This document shows positions 1 to 8,971 of a stretch of DNA of 40,338 bases, in pieces (position 1 is the stretch's first letter; every line of letters starts with the position of its first letter). The notes beneath the pieces were generated by a model. That model searched no databases, was not told the origin of the DNA, and saw nothing but the letters and a program-made list of their open reading frames with translations. The stretch covers positions 1-40,338 of the forward strand of contig JAJFGK010000145.1 in the NCBI GenBank assembly GCA_021776195.1, read 5' to 3'. The stretch comes from Kiloniellaceae bacterium (GTDB lineage: Bacteria; Pseudomonadota; Alphaproteobacteria; Kiloniellales; Kiloniellaceae). The position numbers and the translations under genes were made by a program.

Positions 1-1
1 C

Positions 2-622
2 GCGCAAAAACATCCGATCTTCAACGCACCCGTGTGGTGCTTTACGTATACGTTTCGCGGCACCCCCCTTCTGGTCCAGACCTATCTGATCTACTACGGC
101 CTTGGCCAGTTTGAAGGCGTGCGCGAGAGTTTTTTGTGGAAACCAATTCTGTCGTCTGCATGGTGGTGCGCGCTGATCGCGTTTACGCTGAACACGGCGG
201 CCTATTCGACCGAACTCTTTCGCGGCGCAATCGAGTCCACACCACAAGGAGAAGTGGAAGCCGCCCGTTCGGTTGGCTATTCAAACCGCATGCGGCTTCG
301 TCGCATCATATTGCCGGGCGCCCTGCGCCGCGCCATTCCGGCCTATTCCAACGAAGTCATCTTCCTGTTCCAGGCCACGTCGCTGATTTCCGTCATTACC
401 TTGATGGATCTGACCGGCGTCGGCCGGGTCGTGATCGCCCAGACCCTGCGGCCTTTCGAGATCTGGATCTTCCTCGGGGGCGTCTACCTGGTGCTGTCCT
501 ATGGCCTGCTGTATGTCTTCAAACGCATCGAGTTTCGCATCTACGGCCACCTTCGCGCGCGCCCGGACGGCGCGGCCGTACCGCTGGAGCCCGCCCCCAG
601 CGCCGACCTGGCAGTGCGCTAG
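2..622 (+). CDS. Amino-acid ABC transporter permease (HisM/ArtM type), 5' end outside the window
   Basis: This is the C-terminal part of an inner-membrane permease of a polar amino-acid ABC importer. The frame is open to the left edge, so the true start lies upstream. Family hallmarks visible are the FRGTPLLVQ stretch near the beginning of the fragment and the EAA loop (STPQGEVEAARSVGYS followed by ILPGALRRAIPAYSNE), which docks on the ATPase. Several hydrophobic segments follow, with a cytoplasmic tail ending at residue VR. By family knowledge it would work with a second permease, an ATPase and a periplasmic binding protein, presumably encoded upstream. Its TAG stop overlaps the stop of the convergent MaoC-like gene. 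The exact amino acid carried cannot be read from the sequence. Confidence 0.9.
   Translation, partial: AQKHPIFNAPVWCFTYTFRGTPLLVQTYLIYYGLGQFEGVRESFLWKPILSSAWWCALIAFTLNTAAYSTELFRGAIESTPQGEVEAARSVGYSNRMRLRRIILPGALRRAIPAYSNEVIFLFQATSLISVITLMDLTGVGRVVIAQTLRPFEIWIFLGGVYLVLSYGLLYVFKRIEFRIYGHLRARPDGAAVPLEPAPSADLAVR
619..622. other. Shared stop codons of two convergent genes
   Basis: The palindrome CTAG gives TAG on both strands, so the permease gene (plus) and the MaoC-like gene (minus) end inside each other with no spacer and no room for a dedicated terminator. Confidence 0.95.
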
Positions 623-1107
623 CCGTGGAGCCTGCCACCCAGGCGCAGCAGGTACCTGTGCCAACCCGCCAGGACCAGAACGCCCTCCTGATTGTGCACC
701 GTGACGTCGCAGGTCATGACCCCGGTCGTGCGTTGCGGTGTCAGGTCCGCGATCGTCACCGTCGGATAGAGCGTGTCACCGACATAGACGTGCTTGAGGA
801 ACCTTGAAGACTGTTCGACGAAGCCGATCAGGCTCGCGCCCATCTGGTGCGGCAGTGGACCGGCGCCGATGACGGTTTGGATCAGCACCTGGAAGCCGTG
901 GGCCAGGAGATCCGGGTGGCCGTGGCGCGCGCAGTAGTGCCGGTCGTAGTGGATCGGGTGATTGTCGCCGGACAGCGCCTGGAACGCGAGGAAATGGGCC
1001 TCGCTCAAGGTGCGCGATGGCAGCGAAAAGCGTTCGCCGACGCGGAACTCTTCGAACGCACGGGTTTCGGCAAGAGTGTGATCCTTTGGATCGAACTGAC
1101 CTGACAT
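619..1107 (-). CDS. MaoC-like hotdog-fold hydratase/dehydratase
   Basis: A 162-residue MaoC-type protein. Members of this family hydrate enoyl-CoA thioesters or act as related dehydratases. The hydratase motif is seen as SGDNHPIHYD, with the probable catalytic pair Asp48 and His53 (numbered from the start chosen here). The domain starts at FEEFRVGERF and ends in a C-terminal strand of hydrophobic residues. I chose the ATG at 1105-1107 because a G-rich stretch (AAGGGGG) precedes it. An in-frame ATG at 1201-1203 preceded by GGGAGA, or one at 1222-1224, would add a low-complexity extension. It is convergent with the upstream permease, sharing the CTAG at 619-622, and is divergent from the histidine kinase gene at 1394. 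Substrate unknown. Confidence 0.83.
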   Translation of the reverse strand: MSGQFDPKDHTLAETRAFEEFRVGERFSLPSRTLSEAHFLAFQALSGDNHPIHYDRHYCARHGHPDLLAHGFQVLIQTVIGAGPLPHQMGASLIGFVEQSSRFLKHVYVGDTLYPTVTIADLTPQRTTGVMTCDVTVHNQEGVLVLAGWHRYLLRLGGRLHG

Positions 1108-1393
1108 CGTTCCCCCTTTTTCGGCGTGAGAGCTCGGACCCGATCCTGCGTCCGACGGCGCGACCAAATCGGTATCGACGACAGCTTGCTCCGGATTGGC
1201 CATGACATTCAATTCTCCCGGCAAAATTTAGGGTTAACCAAAGACAAATTTGCGCGTCTATAGTGTTGCGGGAAGGCTGAAGCTTGGCCCGGTTGGCGCA
1301 CCGACGAGGCGCCTCGTGCCCGTCAGCCATGGGCGTGCGTGAGCAGAGGCCGTGAGCGTGCCCTGAGCCGCGGGCGTTCCCTTGGAGGGGGCA

Positions 1394-3364
1394 ATGATCG
1401 AACCGTCCGGAATCGAGGTTGCCGGGGCCAGGTCCAGCGGCCGCCTGCTTGTGGTCGACGACCTCGAGGACAATCGCGATATGATCCGGCGCTGGCTGAC
1501 CCGCAAGGGCTACCAGGTCGAGACCGCCGCCGATGGCAAGAGCGCCCTGGAAGCCGTCGCCGGCGGCGCCTTCGACCTGGTCCTGCTGGACATCATGATG
1601 CCGGGCATCTCCGGCCTCGAGACCCTCGAGTGCCTGCGCGCCGACTGGGGCCGACCGGCCTTGCCGGTCATCATGGTGTCGGCCAGGGGTGAGAGCGAGG
1701 ACGTGGTACGGGCCCTGGAAATCGGCGCCAACGACTACATCACCAAGCCGATCGACTTCCCCATCGCCATCGCCCGTATCGAGACCCACTTGGCCCTCAA
1801 GCACGCCGACCAGGCTTTGCGCGAGAGCCAGGAACGCTTCGCCCTGGCGATGGAAGGTGCCACCGTCACCGTCACGCCGGACGGGAGGATCGATTCCTAC
1901 AGCGCGGCGGCCAAGGCGATTTTTGGCTATGATGCAACCGACGTCATCGGCGGCGGATTGGACCGGCTGTTGATCCTCGATGACGGCACAGATAGCAGCC
2001 CGGCGGCAGTCCTGCGACTGCTGGAAGGGCTTGAAGACCGGGACTTACGGATCGAGACTCAAGGCCGATCCGCGACCGGCGACAGGATCCCGCTGGAGAT
2101 CTCCGCGCTAAGGTTTTGGTCCGACCGGCGATGGCTCACGCTTGTCTGCCTGCGCGACATCACCTCGAAGAAAAGCGCGGAGCGAACGATCGGCAGGGTT
2201 CAAGAGTATCTCACATCTGCCATCGCCAGCATGACCGAGGGTTTCGTTATCTGGAGCCAGGAGGACCGCATTCTACTCTGCAACGATCGCTTCCGGGCGA
2301 TCGAGGAACCTGCCGGGCTTCAGATCCGTGTCGGGCTGAGTTTCACCGAACTGGTCGAGGCCCAGGCGCGGTCCGGCCATTGGGCAGCCGCCGCGGTCGA
2401 CAGCGCGGCCTGGTCACGCGATCGGCATGACCGCCACCGCGGGCCGGGAGAAGAGTACCTGGATCTGCTGTCCGATGGGCGCACGGTCCGCGTCAGCGAA
2501 TCCGCGCTTGGCAACGGGCAAACCATCGGGCTCGTCACGGATATCACCAAGGAGGTGAACCACGCCAAGTCCCTGAGGCTGGCGCGGGACCAGGCCGAGG
2601 CGGCCAGCCGGGCCAAATCGGAGTTTCTGGCAACCATGAGCCATGAGTTGCGCACGCCGCTCAACGCCATCATCGGTTTTTCCGAACTGATGCACCTCGA
2701 GTCCCTGGGGCCGATCGGATGTGACGACTACAAGTCTTACGCCGAAGATATCAATGAAAGCGGCCGCTATCTTCTCTCGATCATCAATGATGTGCTGGAC
2801 ATCTCGCGCTTCGAAGCGAACCCGGATCTCAATGAAACGAGGGTCGATCTCCGGTCCATCCTCGACGCCTGCAGGTCCGGTTTTGCCTTGGAAGCCGAGA
2901 AGGCGGGGATAACCCTGAATTTCGGACCAGCCGGCGCGCCCCTGGTTGTCCGCGCCGATGCGCGCTTGATCAAGCAGGCAATTTCGAATGTCCTTTCGAA
3001 CGCACTGAAGTTCTCGGAACGGGGCGGTGAGGTTCTCGTTTGCGCGGGCCTAACCGAGGAAGGCGGGGTTTTCGTGCGCGTCACAGATACCGGCGTCGGC
3101 ATTGCCGCAGACGAGCTATCGCGCGTGATGGAGCCCTTTTACCAGATCGACGGCAGTCTCGCGCGCGCCAACGAGGGGACAGGTCTCGGGCTGTCTCTCG
3201 CCAAGCGGTTTGTCGAGTTTCACCAGGGCGCAATTGAATTGGAAAGCGAGCCAGGGGCAGGCACCGGCGTAACCTTGTACCTGCCAAAAACTCGCCATCT
3301 GGCGCTGGGGCGCGAATGGCCACCAATTGCCAGGGCCGCTGACTCCAAACCAGCTCGTGGATAG
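1394..3364 (+). CDS. Receiver-PAS-PAS histidine kinase (N-terminal receiver hybrid)
   Basis: A cytoplasmic 656-residue sensor kinase with no membrane segment. Order: a receiver domain at about 16-135 (acidic pair Asp22/Asp23, phosphoacceptor Asp66 in LLDIMMP, Lys118 in ITKP), a PAS domain at about 146-260, a second PAS at about 270-390, then HisKA with the phosphorylated His417 in [10 protein letters not shown], and an HATPase domain to about residue 635 with VTDTGVGIA and [10 protein letters not shown]. The ATG at 1394 follows a strong GGAGGGG site; a TTG at 1382 is also in frame. A receiver in front of the kinase implies that it is itself controlled by phosphotransfer from another kinase, or controls its own activity. 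The single receiver at 3426-3806 converges on it, and a second kinase lies at 5254. Confidence 0.93.
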   Translation: MIEPSGIEVAGARSSGRLLVVDDLEDNRDMIRRWLTRKGYQVETAADGKSALEAVAGGAFDLVLLDIMMPGISGLETLECLRADWGRPALPVIMVSARGESEDVVRALEIGANDYITKPIDFPIAIARIETHLALKHADQALRESQERFALAMEGATVTVTPDGRIDSYSAAAKAIFGYDATDVIGGGLDRLLILDDGTDSSPAAVLRLLEGLEDRDLRIETQGRSATGDRIPLEISALRFWSDRRWLTLVCLRDITSKKSAERTIGRVQEYLTSAIASMTEGFVIWSQEDRILLCNDRFRAIEEPAGLQIRVGLSFTELVEAQARSGHWAAAAVDSAAWSRDRHDRHRGPGEEYLDLLSDGRTVRVSESALGNGQTIGLVTDITKEVNHAKSLRLARDQAEAASRAKSEFLATMSHELRTPLNAIIGFSELMHLESLGPIGCDDYKSYAEDINESGRYLLSIINDVLDISRFEANPDLNETRVDLRSILDACRSGFALEAEKAGITLNFGPAGAPLVVRADARLIKQAISNVLSNALKFSERGGEVLVCAGLTEEGGVFVRVTDTGVGIAADELSRVMEPFYQIDGSLARANEGTGLGLSLAKRFVEFHQGAIELESEPGAGTGVTLYLPKTRHLALGREWPPIARAADSKPARG

Positions 3365-3376
3365 AATCTAACAGAC

Positions 3377-3397
3377 GATACCCGATCCGGTATCTTT
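3377..3397. terminator. Weak hairpin between convergent kinase and receiver genes
   Basis: GATACC (3377-3382) and GGTATC (3389-3394) form a 6-bp stem with a 6-base loop, followed by only TTT on the plus strand. It lies in the 61-bp gap between two convergent genes, where a terminator would be expected, but it is short. Confidence 0.35.
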
Positions 3398-3425
3398 CAA
3401 ATCCTCGAATCCCGGGAATGAGAGG

Positions 3426-3806
3426 TCAGTCAGAGGCGTCCAGGCTTAATGCGGCGTCAAGATCCTTGATCGCCACGGGTTTGGACAGCGAGAGGACGGG
3501 GAAGTGGCCGGTTGCCTTGGCCAGGGTTTCCGCAGCCATGGCATACTGTGGATTGTAGCCGGTACAGATCACCACTTTGGCCTTGTTTTCGACCTGAATC
3601 AACCACTGGATGATCTCGATACCATCGATGCGCGGCATTACAATATCCAGCAAAATCACGTCGGGATTGAACTCTTCGTAGGTCGCCGCGAAACTCGCTG
3701 GTTGGTCAAGCACCGTGACTTCAAAGGCCAGGCGCTCGGCCGCGCGTTTCGCGAAGAGACCGAATTCGGGCTGATCGTCGAGAACCAAGAGTCGCTTGGC
3801 TGCCAT
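3426..3806 (-). CDS. Single-domain response regulator (CheY-like receiver)
   Basis: A 126-residue stand-alone receiver. The active site is complete: Asp10/Asp11 in VLDDQ, phosphoacceptor Asp54 in ILLDIVMP, Thr82 in CTG and Lys109 in SKP. There is no output domain, so it either acts by protein contact or passes phosphate on. It sits between two histidine kinase genes (1394-3364 and 5254-7485), so it is a natural partner for one or both. It is read on the opposite strand, divergent from the binding protein gene at 4275. Start is the ATG at 3804-3806, preceded on the minus strand by GGAGGAGAC, a good ribosome site. Confidence 0.92.
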   Translation of the reverse strand: MAAKRLLVLDDQPEFGLFAKRAAERLAFEVTVLDQPASFAATYEEFNPDVILLDIVMPRIDGIEIIQWLIQVENKAKVVICTGYNPQYAMAAETLAKATGHFPVLSLSKPVAIKDLDAALSLDASD

Positions 3807-4274
3807 CAGTGTCTCCTCCCAGCTTTCAAGACACGAGCCAACGGGGTCAAAGGCGCAAGTTCGGTTCTAAGCCCTGGACAGGTGGTTCTGTCCAGAGCAG
3901 AGGCACGCAACCGCACCTCAATCTCGAGCGCCAAGGCGTTTCTTGTCTCTTATCTCAATCAAAACAAGGTGTTTGCTGACTTCACGACCCTGATACGCTC
4001 ATGCTGAGAGACTGACAACCAGGAATAATACCTATACGCCACCATAGTGTCCGCCGCGCGGGCCCTTCGCGGCAGGTGTTTTGACGCCACCGATTGGTTG
4101 AACCGATACCCGCCTCAAACAACCCTGTTTAAGCGAACTTTAAGTCTATTTTCACCATTACAGTCTTTAGTTGGCACTGAAAATCTCGGATTGAGTCTTA
4201 GGGATTTGGGGGTAGCGGTTCGGTCCACCGCGGCGCCCCGATTTGCCATTCGGGCCGTGCGAAGGCGACGAACC
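3807..4274. other. Divergent intergenic region, no gene seen
   Basis: This 468-bp stretch separates the receiver gene (minus) from the binding protein gene (plus). It is AT-richer than its surroundings from about 3950 to 4210 and should carry both promoters. It holds an 8-bp inverted repeat at 3874-3895. I could not fix a convincing sigma-70 promoter for either gene. Long open frames crossing it look non-coding (no recognisable protein, no good ribosome site). Confidence 0.6.
3874..3895. repeat. 8-bp inverted repeat upstream of the receiver gene
   Basis: CTGGACAG (3874-3881) and CTGTCCAG (3888-3895) are perfect inverted copies separated by 6 bases. They sit about 70-90 bp upstream of the receiver start on the minus strand. 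Without a T-run this looks more like an operator or a leader hairpin than a terminator. Confidence 0.5.
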
Positions 4275-5270
4275 ATGACCCACCTCAACAAGATCATCAT
4301 CAGAGGCTTTCTCGCTTTAGGCCTCTTCACACTGTTGTTTGTGGCGGCTCCGGTCGAAGCGCGGGCGGCCAAGTGCCTTTTCGTTTCATCCTATCATCAA
4401 GGCTACGCCTGGTCGGACGGTGTCGAGCGGGGCCTGCGATCGGTTCTTCAGGACCATTGCGAGGTGCGTCAGTTCGACATGGACACCAAACGCAAGAAAT
4501 CCGAGGAGGAGAAGCAGGCCCAGGCGTTGGAGGCCAAGGCGATCATCGAGTCCTGGAAGCCGGATGTGGTGATCACGGCCGACGACAACGCCGCGAAGTA
4601 CTTGATCAAGCAGTACTACAAGGACGCGGAGCTGCCCTTTGTCTTCTGTGGCGTGAACTGGACCGTCGATGGCTACGGATTTCCCTATGCCAATGTGACC
4701 GGAATGATCGAGATCGCGCCAATCGAACCCATGCTGGAGCGCGCCCGCGACGTGGTGCCCGGCATTCGCCGTGCATTTTACCTGGGCGCCGACACCTTGA
4801 CCGAGCAGAAAAATCTCAAGCGCTTTCAAGAGGCCGCGGCACGGCAGGGCATGGAGCTGGACTATGCGCTGACCGGAACAATGGCCGCCTGGCTGGAGGG
4901 GTACGACCGTGCGCAGGGCCACGATCTCGTGATCATGGGAAGCAATGCCGGCATCAACGACTGGGATGCGGCAGTGGCGGAATCCGCGGTTAGCGCCAGA
5001 TCGCAGCGTCTGAGCGTCACCAACCACGGCTGGATGATGCCCTACACGATGGTCGGCGTGACCAAGGTGCCGGAGGAGCAGGGCCAGTGGGCAGCGAAGA
5101 CCGCGCTTCGAATCTTAAGTGGCATGCCCGCCGACAGGATCCCGATCGTGGCCAACAATCGCCGCGATATCTGGGTCAATTTCGACCTTATCGGCGCCGC
5201 GGGCGTCGATCTGCCCAAGGATCTGGTCCGCAAGGCCAAACGGGTGACAGGGCTTGAGTCAAACTCCTAA
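4275..5270 (+). CDS. Periplasmic ABC-type substrate-binding protein (PF04392-like) linked to a sensor kinase
   Basis: A 331-residue exported protein with a signal peptide of about 32 residues (positive start, hydrophobic FLALGLFTLLFVAAP, cleavage near EARAA). The mature part begins CLFVSSYHQGYAWSDG, the signature seen at the start of the 'ABC transporter substrate binding' family that often occurs fused or adjacent to histidine kinases and GGDEF proteins. Later stretches (PDVVITADDNAAKYL, NVTGM) fit the two-lobed fold. No permease or ATPase gene accompanies it; instead it overlaps the CHASE histidine kinase gene by 17 bp. I infer that it presents a ligand to that kinase rather than feeding a transporter. 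The ATG at 4275 is preceded by GAAGG; a longer in-frame extension to 4047 lacks a ribosome site and would bury the signal peptide. Confidence 0.86.
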   Translation: MTHLNKIIIRGFLALGLFTLLFVAAPVEARAAKCLFVSSYHQGYAWSDGVERGLRSVLQDHCEVRQFDMDTKRKKSEEEKQAQALEAKAIIESWKPDVVITADDNAAKYLIKQYYKDAELPFVFCGVNWTVDGYGFPYANVTGMIEIAPIEPMLERARDVVPGIRRAFYLGADTLTEQKNLKRFQEAAARQGMELDYALTGTMAAWLEGYDRAQGHDLVIMGSNAGINDWDAAVAESAVSARSQRLSVTNHGWMMPYTMVGVTKVPEEQGQWAAKTALRILSGMPADRIPIVANNRRDIWVNFDLIGAAGVDLPKDLVRKAKRVTGLESNS

Positions 5271-7485
5271 AACCGCGCTGTTCAAGGGATGGGAGGTCGT
5301 CGGCCTCCTTCTGCTGGTTGCGACAGCTTGCGCCAGCCTGGCGTGGTTCGCTGTCTGGACCGATCTACGCAACGCCGAGGAAGCCTTCCGCCAACGGGCT
5401 TACGCGTTCGAGCGCGAGGTGGCGCACCGCATGGCGAGCGCCGAAGCCGTCCTGACATCCCTGGTCGGGCTGCATCACGCCAGCGACGACATGAGGAACC
5501 ATGAGTTCGAGGCGCTCTCTCGCGAATTGCTGCGGGCCTATCCGCACATCCGGACAATCGCCCAACTCTCGGTCATCCGAAAAGAGGAGCTCAAGGCCTT
5601 CGAGCAGGACATGCGCGCCAGCGGCTTCGTGCAGTTCAAGGTTACAAAGCGAGGACCGAACGGCACGACCGCACCCGCGGACTCCAGTGAGACAGTCGTG
5701 CCGATCGTGTCTTTGGAGCCCTTCGATCCCGAGTTCGCGAACATGGTCGGCTTCGATATCCTGTCCGATCCGCCGCTCGAGGCGGCGCTGCAGCAGGCCG
5801 TCGATAGTGGGCTCGTGGTGTCATCCGATGTCATCAAGATCCCCTATGTCGGCTCGGGCTACTTCGCCTTCAAGGCGATCTACCTCGGATACGACTCGCC
5901 GACCGGCACCGAAGCCCGAAGGGCCCAGTTTCGTGGTGCCGTGGCGCTCTATGTGGACGGCGCCCAGTTCTTCGAGTCCATTGCCCAACCCTTCGACTCG
6001 CTAGCCGTCCGGCTTGCCGGCCCGGTGTCGGCAAGAGGCGGGACAAGCAACCTGGTCTACCGAAACGAGCATGCCGCCGCCGAGGAGAATTTCGAGCTGT
6101 TTCATCCGTTTCAGATCTCGCTGAACTTGATGACTCAGGGCCGCACATTCCTGATAGAAATCGACGACCGCCCGGCAGTCTCCGATATCCGCGGTTGGTT
6201 CTTCAGCCTCTTCGTCGTGCTGCCGGCCCTCGCCGGCGGCTTTTTGATTCTCGCCCTGGCCAACCAGCGCCGCGCGCGACGCCAAGCCCTGGAAGACGAG
6301 ATAAAGCTGCTCGAGAGCCGGAAGCAGTTCCAAGACTACGCGGAGGTTGCTTCCGACTGGTATTGGGCCACCGACGCGGACCTCCGGTTTTCATACATTT
6401 CCGAGCAATTCACCGAGGCAACGGGAATACCGACATCGCGAATTCTGGGCAAGACACGCGCGAGTGTCTCGCAGCAGGCCCAGCCGGATCTGCGTTGGCA
6501 AAAGCACATGGTCGACCTGGCGGCCCACCGGCCGTTTCGGGATTTTCGCTACAGTCTGGGAACGTCCGAGGGCAAACAGCTCTGGTTCTCGGTCAGCGGC
6601 AAGCCGGTCTTCGACCAGACCGGCGCCTTCCTGGGGTATCGTGGGACCGGGCAGGACATCACCGCCGAGATGGAAGCCGCGGCCGACCTGCGCCTGGCGA
6701 AGGAAGAAGCGGAACTGGCGAGCCGCACGAAGTCGGAGTTTCTGGCCAACATGAGCCACGAGCTGCGCACCCCACTCAACGCCATTATCGGGTTCTCGGA
6801 GATTCTGAAGGAGGAGTTTGCGACGTCGCCCGAGAATGAAGACCACCACCAGTACGCCGGCAACGTATTCGCCGCGGGCCAACACCTTCTGGCCATCATC
6901 AACGAGATTCTCGATCTATCCAAAATCGAATCAGGAAACTCGCCTCTGGACGAAATGGAGGTCGATCTGGCCGAGGTCATCGCCTCGACCCGAGCGATTG
7001 TCGCGGAGCGGGCCCACAACGGCAATGTCGCGGTCGAGTATTGCGTCGACGCCGACCTTCCCGGTCTCTGGGCCGATGGGCGCAAATTGAAACAGGTCTT
7101 GATTAACCTGCTGTCGAACGGACTGAAGTTCACCGCGGCAGGCGGCAAGGTCACTTTCCATGCCACCATCACCCCCGAGGGGGCATGCCTTCTCGAAGTC
7201 GCCGACAACGGCATCGGGATCGCGGCCAAGGACATCCCGAAAGCCCTGGCGCCTTTCCAGCAAATTGACAGCGAGTTGAACCGAAAGTACGAGGGCACCG
7301 GTCTCGGCCTGCCGCTGACGAAAGCCTTCGTCGAACAGCATGGCGGCACGTTAAGGCTGCAGAGCGAACTGGGCAAGGGAACCACGGCCTCCGTTCTCTT
7401 GCCCGCGTCGCGCATTCTGCGGCGGCCAGGCAAGGTCGAAACGCGGGCCTTTGAGAAGATGGCGGCTCGAGCCAGCGCCGGCTGA
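5254..7485 (+). CDS. Membrane CHASE-PAS histidine kinase
   Basis: A 743-residue sensor kinase. A first membrane helix at about 14-34 and a second at about 314-337 enclose a periplasmic CHASE domain (about 70-300, including the stretch YPHIRTIAQLSVI). A PAS domain follows at about 355-475, then HisKA with His502 in [10 protein letters not shown] and an HATPase domain with VADNGIGIA and GTGLGLPLTK. There is no receiver or output domain. The start is a TTG inside the end of the binding protein gene, so translation is probably coupled; no better start exists before the first membrane helix. The arrangement suggests that the binding protein and the CHASE domain meet in the periplasm. Likely phosphate acceptors are the lone receiver at 3426-3806 or the receiver of the kinase at 1394. 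Confidence 0.92.
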   Translation: MSQTPKTALFKGWEVVGLLLLVATACASLAWFAVWTDLRNAEEAFRQRAYAFEREVAHRMASAEAVLTSLVGLHHASDDMRNHEFEALSRELLRAYPHIRTIAQLSVIRKEELKAFEQDMRASGFVQFKVTKRGPNGTTAPADSSETVVPIVSLEPFDPEFANMVGFDILSDPPLEAALQQAVDSGLVVSSDVIKIPYVGSGYFAFKAIYLGYDSPTGTEARRAQFRGAVALYVDGAQFFESIAQPFDSLAVRLAGPVSARGGTSNLVYRNEHAAAEENFELFHPFQISLNLMTQGRTFLIEIDDRPAVSDIRGWFFSLFVVLPALAGGFLILALANQRRARRQALEDEIKLLESRKQFQDYAEVASDWYWATDADLRFSYISEQFTEATGIPTSRILGKTRASVSQQAQPDLRWQKHMVDLAAHRPFRDFRYSLGTSEGKQLWFSVSGKPVFDQTGAFLGYRGTGQDITAEMEAAADLRLAKEEAELASRTKSEFLANMSHELRTPLNAIIGFSEILKEEFATSPENEDHHQYAGNVFAAGQHLLAIINEILDLSKIESGNSPLDEMEVDLAEVIASTRAIVAERAHNGNVAVEYCVDADLPGLWADGRKLKQVLINLLSNGLKFTAAGGKVTFHATITPEGACLLEVADNGIGIAAKDIPKALAPFQQIDSELNRKYEGTGLGLPLTKAFVEQHGGTLRLQSELGKGTTASVLLPASRILRRPGKVETRAFEKMAARASAG

Positions 7486-7930
7486 CGCCCGTTCGACATT
7501 CAGACTAACGGCTAAGCCACCCCTGCCCATGAAGCCATCGCCAATGCCATCGTGAGAAAGGCCTGGTCAGGTGGCATCGAAGCTCTACCCGAGGCCGAAA
7601 TGGCGCCGGCCGGGCCATGACGCTGCTTGACGGGCCCCAGCGCGCGACAGCTTCCTCGCCCACCCTAACCTCGTCCACCCTGCGATATCGAGAATGCGGC
7701 GCAACCCATTCCCCGCCGCCCGGTCTTTTTTCCGGGTCCTGGAAACTCAAAAAAGGGTTGAGTAATTCTTAACGAACTCGGCATTGCTTTGCGCTCTAAA
7801 ACTGCGCTAAATGGACCCAACTGGCTGAAAGGGACCGATCCCAAGATCCCTGGCCTGAAAAAAGTGTCAAAGGCCAACACAATAAAGAGGTGCATAAGTC
7901 CGGACCAGTGCGCCTACAGGGAGCAATGTC
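7486..7930. other. Intergenic region with no gene seen
   Basis: These 445 bp lie between the kinase gene and the dioxygenase gene. The first 250 bp are GC-rich without a credible gene. From about 7740 the base composition turns AT-rich, as expected of a promoter region for the dioxygenase gene. It contains an inverted repeat ACTCAA/TTGAGT at 7745-7763. Two short minus-strand frames crossing it encode nothing recognisable. Confidence 0.6.
7745..7763. repeat. Short inverted repeat ahead of the dioxygenase gene
   Basis: ACTCAA (7745-7750) and TTGAGT (7758-7763) are perfect inverted copies with a 7-base loop, followed by AATTCTT. It may be a weak terminator for the kinase transcript or an operator; the sequence does not decide. 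Confidence 0.35.
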
Positions 7931-8971
7931 ATGCGTCGTTTTGGCGAGGATACCCGCCATGTGCCAGGGGACCATTGGGGCCCCAGCATACTGAATCGGG
8001 GAACATCGGAGGGTTGCGTCTGGCGAAAGGACGATCTCGCGGCAGACACCTGGCTAACGCCTGTGTCAGCGCCGGTGCTGGATGAGTTGGATGTCCTGGC
8101 GGAGCAACTCACCGGCTACCGGGGACGGATCGAGGATCTCCGGGCCGAGGATTTTTCGCTGTCCGCCACGGAAGCGGTAATGGCCCAAGTGAAACAGAAT
8201 GTCCTACACGGCCGTGGATTTGCCGTGCTCGACCGCTTACCGGTTGAGCGATGGGGCGACGCGACAAGCAAGGCAGTGGTACTGCTGCTCACCGGATTTC
8301 TGGGTTCAGTTGTAATGCAGAAATGGGACGGCACGCGGCTCTATGAAGTCAAGGACTCCGGGAAGTCCCTCGGCTATGGCGTAAGGCGCTCGATCACCAA
8401 CCTGCGGCAGGACTTTCATACCGATGGCGGCTGGCTGACAGCGGCACCGGAAGTCGTGACCCTTGCTTGCCTGCGGCCGGCCCAAGCCGGCGGTGCGAGC
8501 AGGGTCGTCAGCCTCGCGACCGTGCACAACATCCTGCGGCACGAGCAGCACGAACTGCTGTCTCGCTTGTACGAAGATTTCTGGTGGGACCGCCAGGCCG
8601 AGCACGCGCCCGAGGCGCCTCGCTGCAGCCGCCATCCGGTTTTCCGCTGGAGCGGCGGCCGGAGCTTCGTCGCGCGTTGCTACAACGACTACATTGTCAA
8701 CGGGCATCACATCATGGGCGAACCGCTCGACAGCATAGGCCAGGCCGCGCTGGCGGCGCTCGAGGCGGCCATTCAGCACCCCGGACTCGCGTTGGAGTTT
8801 CAGCTCGAGGCAGGTCAGATCGAGTTCGTCAACAACCACCTGCTGGCCCACTCCCGGACGGCCTTCGACGACGATACCGAGGCCGGGCCGGGGCGTTTGC
8901 TGCTCCGCCTCTGGACCCGCAGCGGGCCGGACTTCGGGCTTGAAGGCGTCGCCTCGGCGGCAAACGACTGA
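7931..8971 (+). CDS. TauD/TfdA-type Fe(II)/2-oxoglutarate-dependent dioxygenase
   Basis: A 346-residue oxygenase. Enzymes of this family use Fe(II), oxygen and 2-oxoglutarate to hydroxylate substrates such as taurine, sulfonates, phosphonates, betaines or carnitine precursors. The facial triad is visible as His163 and Asp165 in FHTDGGW and a distal His307 in LLAHSRTAF, with the 2-oxoglutarate-binding Arg326 in LLLRLW. Motif order and spacing fit the clavaminate-synthase/TauD fold. The N-terminal 90 residues are less conserved. The ATG at 7931 follows AGGGAG. The TauE/SafE-type permease gene starts at the very next base after the stop, so the two genes form one unit, which leans towards a sulfonate-like substrate. 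The substrate cannot be named from sequence. Confidence 0.88.
   Translation: MRRFGEDTRHVPGDHWGPSILNRGTSEGCVWRKDDLAADTWLTPVSAPVLDELDVLAEQLTGYRGRIEDLRAEDFSLSATEAVMAQVKQNVLHGRGFAVLDRLPVERWGDATSKAVVLLLTGFLGSVVMQKWDGTRLYEVKDSGKSLGYGVRRSITNLRQDFHTDGGWLTAAPEVVTLACLRPAQAGGASRVVSLATVHNILRHEQHELLSRLYEDFWWDRQAEHAPEAPRCSRHPVFRWSGGRSFVARCYNDYIVNGHHIMGEPLDSIGQAALAALEAAIQHPGLALEFQLEAGQIEFVNNHLLAHSRTAFDDDTEAGPGRLLLRLWTRSGPDFGLEGVASAAND

Noticed and set aside
136..807. Long plus-strand frame crossing the permease and the MaoC-like gene
   Set aside because: It is a shifted frame of two clear genes, rich in Arg/Pro/His as typical for shadow translations, with no recognisable domain.
3504..4007. 167-codon plus-strand frame antisense to the lone receiver
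   Set aside because: The receiver on the minus strand has a complete active site; the plus frame has no recognisable domain.
4150..4250. Possible sigma-54 or sigma-70 promoter before the binding protein gene (TTGGCACTG stretch)
   Set aside because: TGGCAC is present but the matching -12 element is not at the right distance, and no -10 box stands 16-18 bp after TTGGCA.
7505..7895. Two short minus-strand frames in the gap before the dioxygenase gene
   Set aside because: No ribosome site, no domain, and composition like non-coding reverse frames.
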